A program made the translations under genes and the position numbers. DNA of 12,289 nucleotides from an uncultured Collinsella sp. (lineage in GTDB: Bacteria; Actinomycetota; Coriobacteriia; Coriobacteriales; Coriobacteriaceae): assembly GCA_900555815.1 (NCBI GenBank), contig USMR01000009.1:1-12289 (forward strand). The letters are read 5' to 3'. Position 1 is the first letter of the stretch. The number at the start of each line of letters is the position of its first letter. The notes under the pieces were generated by a model. It was not told the DNA's origin and ran no database searches. It saw only the letters and a list, made by a program, of their open reading frames with translations. This document shows, piece after piece, positions 4,694-12,289 of this stretch.

Positions 4694-6481
4694 ATGAGCC
4701 AGACCCGTCCCATTGACGAGCATTCCATGCACACCCGTACCTGCGGCGAGCTTCGCTTCGAGAACGTGGGCGAAGAGGTCACCCTCACCGGTTGGGTGAG
4801 TCGTCGCCGCGACCACGGCGGCCTTATTTTCTGCGACCTTCGCGACCGCGAGGGCATCACGCAGCTCACCTTCGACCCCGAGCACTCCGACGGCGACGCC
4901 TTTAAGATTGCCGAGACCATGCGTCCCGAGTGGCCCATCAAGATCCACGGCGTCGTGCGCGCTCGTGGTGAGGAGACCACCAACACCAAGCTCGCGACCG
5001 GCGAGATCGAGGTCCTGACCGACCACGCCGAGGTGCTCAACACGTCTGTCACCCCGCCGTTCCAGATCGAGGACGGCATCGAGACCAGCGAGGACACCCG
5101 CCTGCGCTATCGCTATCTGGACCTCCGCCGTCCCGAGATGATGGCCAACCTCAAGCTGCGCTCCGACTTCACCTTTGCCATTCGCGAGGCGCTGCACAAC
5201 CGTGAGTTCATGGAGGTCGAGACGCCCTCCCTGTTTAAGTCCACGCCCGAGGGCGCCCGCGACTTCATCGTTCCCAGCCGCATCCAGCCGGGCAACTTCT
5301 ACGCGCTGCCGCAGTCCCCGCAGCTCCTGAAGCAGCTGCTCATGGTCGGTGGCGTCGAGCGCTACTACCAGGTTGCCAAGTGCTTCCGCGACGAGGACCT
5401 GCGTGCCGACCGTCAGCCCGAGTTCACCCAGGTCGACATCGAGATGTCCTTTGTGGACCAGAACGATGTCATGAGCGCACTCGAAGAGGTCCTGTCCGAT
5501 GCCTTCGGCCGCATGGGCGTCGAGATGCCCACGCCGCTGCGTCGCATGGACTACTGGGAGGCCATGGACACCTATGGCTCCGACAAGCCCGATACCCGCT
5601 ATGGCATGCACCTGGTCGACCTGACCGGCATCTTCGCCAACTCCAAGTTCAAGGTCTTTGCGACTGCCGCAAACGAGGAGGGCTCTGTCGTCAAGGCCAT
5701 CAACGCCAAGGGCGCCGGTGCCTGGGCACGTGCCAAGATCGATAAGCTCGCCGGCGTGGCCTCCACGTTTGGCGCCAAGGGTCTGGCCTGGATCGCCTTC
5801 CGCGAGGATGGCTCCATCAACAGCCCCATCGTCAAGTTCTTCTCGGACGAGGAGATGGCCGCTCTGCGCGAGCGCATGGACGTCGAGCCCGGCGACCTTG
5901 TGATGTTCGCCGCCGGCCCGCGCCTGCTCTCTGACGAGATCCTGGGCGGCATGCGTTCTCACATGGCCAACGCACTCGAGATCAAGCGCGAGGGCCACGA
6001 CTTCCTGTGGGTCGTCAACTTCCCGCTGTTCCACTGGGATGAGGACCGCAAGGCTTACGCTGCCGAGCACCAGCCGTTCACTCTGCCGACCGAGACCGAC
6101 ATCGCCAAGATCGAGGCCGACCCGTTGGCAGCCGGTTCTTGCACCTACGACTTTGTCATGGACGGCTTTGAGGCCGGCGGCGGCGGTATGCGTATCCACA
6201 ACGCCGAGATGCAGATGTCCATGCTCAAGCTCCTGGGCTTTACCGAGGAGCGCGCCGAGTCTCAGTTTGGCTTCCTCATGGAGGCCCTCAAGTTTGGTGC
6301 GCCCCCGATGGGCGGTTTCGCTCTGGGCCTGGACCGCGTGTGCATGCTGCTTACCGGCTCCGACTCCATCCGCGACGTCATGGCGTTCCCCAAGACGGCC
6401 AGCGGCTCCGACCTCATGTCGGGTGCCCCGAGTGCCGTTAGTGGCGCCCAGCTCAAGGAGGTCAGCCTGCGCCTGATGTAG
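4694..6481 (+). CDS. aspS: Aspartyl-tRNA synthetase AspS, bacterial type
   Basis: The enzyme charges tRNA with aspartate. The 595-residue length fits the bacterial class, which carries a GAD insertion domain. An OB-fold anticodon-binding domain spans about 15-120 (LTGWVSRRRDHGGLIFCDLRD). Class II motif 1 surrounds TPSLFKSTPEGARDF (178-191), motif 2 is CFRDEDLRADRQPEFTQ (230-246), and motif 3 is GFALGLDR with Arg548. His41 follows RRRD, as in non-discriminating enzymes that also charge tRNA-Asn for later amidation by GatCAB; discriminating enzymes such as E. coli have leucine there. The ATG at 4694 has AAAGGAGG nine bases upstream. A second ATG at 4727 matches the usual family start more closely but has no ribosome binding site, so the protein probably has a short N-terminal extension. 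It is a single-gene unit closed by its own terminator. Confidence 0.97.
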   Translation: MSQTRPIDEHSMHTRTCGELRFENVGEEVTLTGWVSRRRDHGGLIFCDLRDREGITQLTFDPEHSDGDAFKIAETMRPEWPIKIHGVVRARGEETTNTKLATGEIEVLTDHAEVLNTSVTPPFQIEDGIETSEDTRLRYRYLDLRRPEMMANLKLRSDFTFAIREALHNREFMEVETPSLFKSTPEGARDFIVPSRIQPGNFYALPQSPQLLKQLLMVGGVERYYQVAKCFRDEDLRADRQPEFTQVDIEMSFVDQNDVMSALEEVLSDAFGRMGVEMPTPLRRMDYWEAMDTYGSDKPDTRYGMHLVDLTGIFANSKFKVFATAANEEGSVVKAINAKGAGAWARAKIDKLAGVASTFGAKGLAWIAFREDGSINSPIVKFFSDEEMAALRERMDVEPGDLVMFAAGPRLLSDEILGGMRSHMANALEIKREGHDFLWVVNFPLFHWDEDRKAYAAEHQPFTLPTETDIAKIEADPLAAGSCTYDFVMDGFEAGGGGMRIHNAEMQMSMLKLLGFTEERAESQFGFLMEALKFGAPPMGGFALGLDRVCMLLTGSDSIRDVMAFPKTASGSDLMSGAPSAVSGAQLKEVSLRLM

Positions 6482-6504
6482 GCGAGCGGCTACATAGTAC
6501 CTGT

Positions 6505-6540
6505 AACGAGGGAAGGACACGTACCTTCCCTCGTTTTTTA
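6505..6540 (+). terminator. Intrinsic terminator of aspS
   Basis: AACGAGGGAAGG (6505-6516) pairs perfectly with CCTTCCCTCGTT (6524-6535) around a 7-base loop, and the T-run covers 6534-6539. It begins 24 bases after the aspS stop. Confidence 0.92.
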
Positions 6541-6674
6541 TGTCGTGACGTCATGGTTTGGAGGCTTGCCGTCGTGCGCCGGGAAACTACAACCCGGAAT
6601 CTGCGTCCAGAAGGGGTCGCCCATTACCAAAAGGGGTCCACTGGGGAAGCGCGGCCCAGAATTCGGCAAAATAA
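6541..6674. other. Intergenic stretch without supported gene
   Basis: Between the aspS terminator and the repressor terminator lie small repeats only: CCGGG/CCCGG arms (6579-6583 and 6593-6597) and two copies of AAGGGGTC about 21 bases apart. Small open frames cross the region into the repressor gene in the opposite direction, but none has a ribosome binding site or a recognizable product. Confidence 0.4.
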
Positions 6675-6720
6675 TGGGGCAGGCTTTCCGCAACAACTGT
6701 CTGGCAGAAAGCCTGCCCCA
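6675..6720 (-). terminator. Hairpin terminator of the LacI-family gene
   Basis: The 14-base arms TGGGGCAGGCTTTC (6675-6688) and GAAAGCCTGCCCCA (6707-6720) pair perfectly around an 18-base loop. On the - strand the stem is followed by TTATTTT, an acceptable U-tract. It starts six bases past the stop of the repressor gene. Confidence 0.75.
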
Positions 6721-6725
6721 GTTTC

Positions 6726-7742
6726 TTATAGCGAGTCTCTCTGGATCAGCTGCATGTGCATCACGGAGGTGGTAGGCTCGGCACCCTTGATCATGTCGAG
6801 CGCAATGTTGGCGGCCATGTGGCCTTCTTCGCGCAGGGGCTGGCGGACGGTCGTGAGCGCGGGGACGCAGCGCGTCGCAATCTCGTGATCGTCGAAGCCG
6901 ACGACAGAAACGTCCGCAGGAACGGATAGGCCTGCCTCGTTGAGTGCGGTGATGACGCCAGCCGCGATACGGTCCGATCCGCAGAGCACGCCATCGAAAG
7001 CAATCTTGCGCGCGAGAATCAGGTGCATGGCCTGATAGCCGTCTCCGCTGTTCCAGCCGGTATAGATAACGTTTGCGTCTGGGAGGTCTTCGCCCAAGAC
7101 GGCGCGGTAGCCGCGCAGGCGGTCGACAACAGCGGGGTTGTCTTGCGGTCCCAACACGGCGACGATATCTTTGCGGCCGCGCCCCTTCATGGCGAGTGCC
7201 GCAAAGCGTCCGCCCTCTTCGTCGTCAGAGTAGACCGTCGAGAACACATCGCGATAGGGGTGGCCCTCGAGCTGGCCGCACAACACGGTGGGTACGCCCA
7301 GCTCGCGCAGCACCTCGAGCAGCTCGCTGCCTTTGTAGGGAGAGGCGTCGATCACGGCGTCGAACGAGCGGCGCTCAAAGTGCTCGCGTGCGCGGTTGCG
7401 CTCATGCGTAGAAGACGCCTGCAAGATAACGGGCAGATAGGACGACTCCGACAGTTCCTCGGTAATGCCGCTCAAAAACTCGCTATAGGTGGGGTCGCTG
7501 AAGAGTTCACTCAGAGGCTCGGTCACGAGCACGGCGATGATTTCCGTGCGCCCGACAGCGAGCGCTCGGCCACGAGCGTTGGGGACAAAATTGACTTCCT
7601 TGGCCGCCGCGCGGACGCGCTTTTTGGTTTCCTCGCTAATGCGGGGCGAATCGTTGAGGGCGCGCGATGCCGTGGGGCGCGACACGCCGGCAGCTGCGGC
7701 AACCTCGGCAAGCGTAGGTGCGGTGCGAACTGGTTGTGTCAT
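6726..7742 (-). CDS. LacI-family repressor of the ebgAC operon (EbgR-like)
   Basis: The 338-residue protein has the LacI plan. Residues about 9-34 form the helix-turn-helix (TLAEVAAAAGVSRPTASRALND), followed by the hinge region NARGRALAVGRT and a periplasmic-binding-protein-like sensor domain from about residue 67 to the end, with VLCGSDRIAAGVITAL and VSVVGFDDHEIA as family landmarks. The ATG at 7742 follows AGGAG at a normal distance. It is divergent from ebgA, whose upstream region holds three CCGG-centred palindromes of the LacI type, so repression of ebgAC lifted by a galactoside or related sugar is likely. E. coli has the same logic with EbgR and ebgAC. The effector sugar cannot be read from the sequence. 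A weak CCGG-centred palindrome at 7842-7847 might allow autoregulation. Confidence 0.9.
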   Translation of the reverse strand: MTQPVRTAPTLAEVAAAAGVSRPTASRALNDSPRISEETKKRVRAAAKEVNFVPNARGRALAVGRTEIIAVLVTEPLSELFSDPTYSEFLSGITEELSESSYLPVILQASSTHERNRAREHFERRSFDAVIDASPYKGSELLEVLRELGVPTVLCGQLEGHPYRDVFSTVYSDDEEGGRFAALAMKGRGRKDIVAVLGPQDNPAVVDRLRGYRAVLGEDLPDANVIYTGWNSGDGYQAMHLILARKIAFDGVLCGSDRIAAGVITALNEAGLSVPADVSVVGFDDHEIATRCVPALTTVRQPLREEGHMAANIALDMIKGAEPTTSVMHMQLIQRDSL

Positions 7743-7803
7743 GGCGTCTCCTGGAAAATGCGGTCGATGTTGTCACTGATACGGGCTAGTGCGGATACAG
7801 CTT

Positions 7804-7809
7804 ACTATA
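7804..7809 (-). promoter_or_regulatory. Candidate -10 of the LacI-family gene
   Basis: On the - strand the hexamer TATAGT (7809-7804) is a good -10, about 60 bases before the start codon. No convincing -35 lies at the right distance. Confidence 0.35.
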
Positions 7810-7944
7810 GTGCGCCTGAACAGCGTTCATGATATCCGGTGACCGGTGTCGTTTTGCAACCAAGCCGAAATCGAATACGTCTCGTGTGGGTGAGATATCA
7901 GCGGGCGTGGAGGTTGCCTACGAGCTTAAGAACGATGTCTTGCG

Positions 7945-7962
7945 CTGAGTTTCGATACTCAG
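7945..7962. repeat. Small hairpin in the ebg intergenic region
   Basis: CTGAGT (7945-7950) and ACTCAG (7957-7962) form a 6-bp stem with a 6-base loop. It lies upstream of the first operator, with no T-run. Function unknown. Confidence 0.3.
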
Positions 7963-7985
7963 GGTGACATAAGTGTCGCGGTTGT

Positions 7986-7999
7986 ACAACCGGTTGCAC
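7986..7999. promoter_or_regulatory. Operator 1 for the LacI-family repressor
   Basis: ACAACCGGTTGCAC, with the perfect 10-bp palindrome CAACCGGTTG at 7987-7996. It overlaps a second palindrome, GGTTGTACAACC (7980-7991), so three half-sites stand in a row here. Confidence 0.8.
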
Positions 8000-8030
8000 C
8001 GTTAACCCGACCAAATCGACCGTTCAGCGG

Positions 8031-8044
8031 ACAACCGGTTGCAC
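8031..8044. promoter_or_regulatory. Operator 2 for the LacI-family repressor
   Basis: The same 14 bases, ACAACCGGTTGCAC, recur 45 bp after operator 1. Its end, TTGCAC at 8039-8044, doubles as the -35 of the best ebgA promoter, so binding would block polymerase. Confidence 0.82.
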
Positions 8045-8068
8045 AGTTTTTTACATCGCCCGTAAGAT
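8039..8068 (+). promoter_or_regulatory. Candidate ebgAC promoter
   Basis: TTGCAC (8039-8044) and TAAGAT (8063-8068) are spaced by 18 bases; each is a partial match to the consensus. The start of transcription would fall near 8075, within operator 3. The placement between two operators supports the call more than the hexamers do. Confidence 0.5.
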
Positions 8069-8072
8069 AAGG

Positions 8073-8086
8073 ACAACCGGTTGCAC
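8073..8086. promoter_or_regulatory. Operator 3 for the LacI-family repressor
   Basis: The third identical copy, 42 bp after operator 2 (four helical turns). It covers the expected transcription start and ends 33 bases before the ebgA start codon. Confidence 0.82.
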
Positions 8087-8103
8087 AAGAATCACTACGA
8101 TGA

Positions 8104-11127
<3,024 letters not shown>

Positions 11128-11130
11128 GTC

Positions 11131-11586
11131 ATGCATGTCTTTAACTCGCGCGCCGATTTCTACGCTCAGATGAAGTCCGTCAAGAAGTGGATGCGCACCG
11201 GCCAGGCGCTCGATGGTGTTGCCGACCTGCAGCACGACGTGGCGTACTCCATCGGCGACTCGTTGGTGTACTGGTGGGTCTATGCCCGCGAGGCCGCAAC
11301 CGCCGACCTGGTCGGTCACCGTCGCTACCATGCCGTGCTCGCTCCGCTCGACGGCGACCTGACCGTCGAGGTTGCCCCCAAGGCAGGCCTCACCTGCACC
11401 CGCGCTTACAGCGATATCGATGATCGCGAGCGCTTTGAGGGGGCGGGGGAGACCGTGACAATTCCCGCCGGCGGCGTTGCCGTCGTCGAAATTGACGAGG
11501 CCTACCGTGTTATCGCCGAGGCTTCGGATCCCCGCGTCGTGGTACTGCACGTGACGGTCGAAGGTTATTCCTTCCCCAACAAGTAG
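11131..11586 (+). CDS. ebgC: Beta-galactosidase small subunit EbgC (YhcH/YjgK/YiaL family)
   Basis: This 151-residue protein belongs to the DUF386 beta-barrel family. The visible landmarks are VKKWMR near residue 20, VAYSIGDSLVYW (37-48), GHRRYHAVL (62-70), EVAPKAGL (80-87), the acidic YSDIDDRERFEGAGETV, EIDEAYR (120-126) and the ending VEGYSFPNK, very like E. coli EbgC. In E. coli EbgC joins EbgA in an alpha4-beta4 complex and is needed for full activity. The gene begins three bases after the ebgA stop, and its AAGGAGG lies inside the last codons of ebgA, so the two are translated in step. No signal peptide or membrane segment is seen. Confidence 0.93.
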   Translation: MHVFNSRADFYAQMKSVKKWMRTGQALDGVADLQHDVAYSIGDSLVYWWVYAREAATADLVGHRRYHAVLAPLDGDLTVEVAPKAGLTCTRAYSDIDDRERFEGAGETVTIPAGGVAVVEIDEAYRVIAEASDPRVVVLHVTVEGYSFPNK

Positions 11587-11590
11587 TATT

Positions 11591-11703
11591 CGTCCGTTTG
11601 GGCGTTTGCTTCGCGCCGCTAAGGGGGATGGCTTTGTTGACTCCCTTTTCCCCATTCCCCTTAGCAGGTGCGCCGTCCGCGATTGCACTTGCAGCTCGGA
11701 CGG
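11591..11703. repeat. Nested and competing inverted repeats between ebgC and the permease gene
   Basis: A central hairpin pairs 11618-11631 with 11652-11665 (14 pairs, one G-U) and extends outward with a bulge to about 11612-11672. CGTCCG occurs at 11591-11596 and again at 11674-11679; its complement CGGACG at 11697-11702 can pair with only one of them at a time. No U-tract follows any stem, so a normal terminator is not supported. It may be a regulatory leader of the permease gene or a dispersed repeat. Confidence 0.5.
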
Positions 11704-11727
11704 TATTAGATGACATTTAATAGATGA

Positions 11728-12289
<562 letters not shown>

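Noticed and set aside
4550..6520. 656-codon open frame antisense to aspS
   Set aside because: It is a codon-bias shadow of aspS; its translation has no family features and it runs through the aspS terminator.
6545..6888. Small + strand open frames after the aspS terminator
   Set aside because: They overlap the repressor gene in antisense, have no ribosome binding site after the terminator, and no recognizable product.

Overview
The window is high-GC DNA with compact gene spacing, strong AAGGAG-type ribosome binding sites and convergent or divergent single genes. Gene content (nickel-pincer lactate racemase genes, an Ebg-type beta-galactosidase, GatCAB-style AspRS features) and base composition suggest an anaerobic gut actinobacterium of the Coriobacteriia, most likely Collinsella or a close relative. 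That assignment rests on general resemblance, not on a marker gene.

Left part (1-3800) is a lactate racemization (lar) locus. The + strand carries the 3' end of larA (racemase) and then larD, a GlpF-like aquaglyceroporin for lactic acid. They end in a strong hairpin terminator that lies inside a larger nested palindrome. Facing them on the - strand is a tight operon, larB-larC-tetR, transcribed from about 3705 down to 1435. LarB and LarC make the nickel-pincer nucleotide cofactor that LarA needs. LarC has a 43-residue histidine-rich insert and lacks the C-terminal LarC2 half. LarE is not in the window. A TetR-type regulator sits at the end of the operon, and candidate operator palindromes lie between larA and larD and upstream of larB.

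The middle (3800-6540) holds housekeeping genes: serB (phosphoserine phosphatase, -) and, divergent from it, aspS (aspartyl-tRNA synthetase, +) with its own leader hairpin and a clean terminator.

The right part (6541-12289) is a sugar-use locus. A LacI-family repressor (-) is divergent from ebgA-ebgC (+), which encode the two subunits of an Ebg-type beta-galactosidase. Three identical 14-bp operator sequences, spaced 45 and 42 bp apart, lie just before ebgA, and the last two bracket the best promoter. After a 153-bp gap rich in nested inverted repeats comes the start of an APC-family amino acid permease, cut by the window edge. No sugar transporter is present in the window.

No IS element, prophage, CRISPR array, tRNA or rRNA gene was seen. 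The most noteworthy items are the shortened LarC, the NQA variant motif in LarD, the palindrome after larD, and the triple operator.
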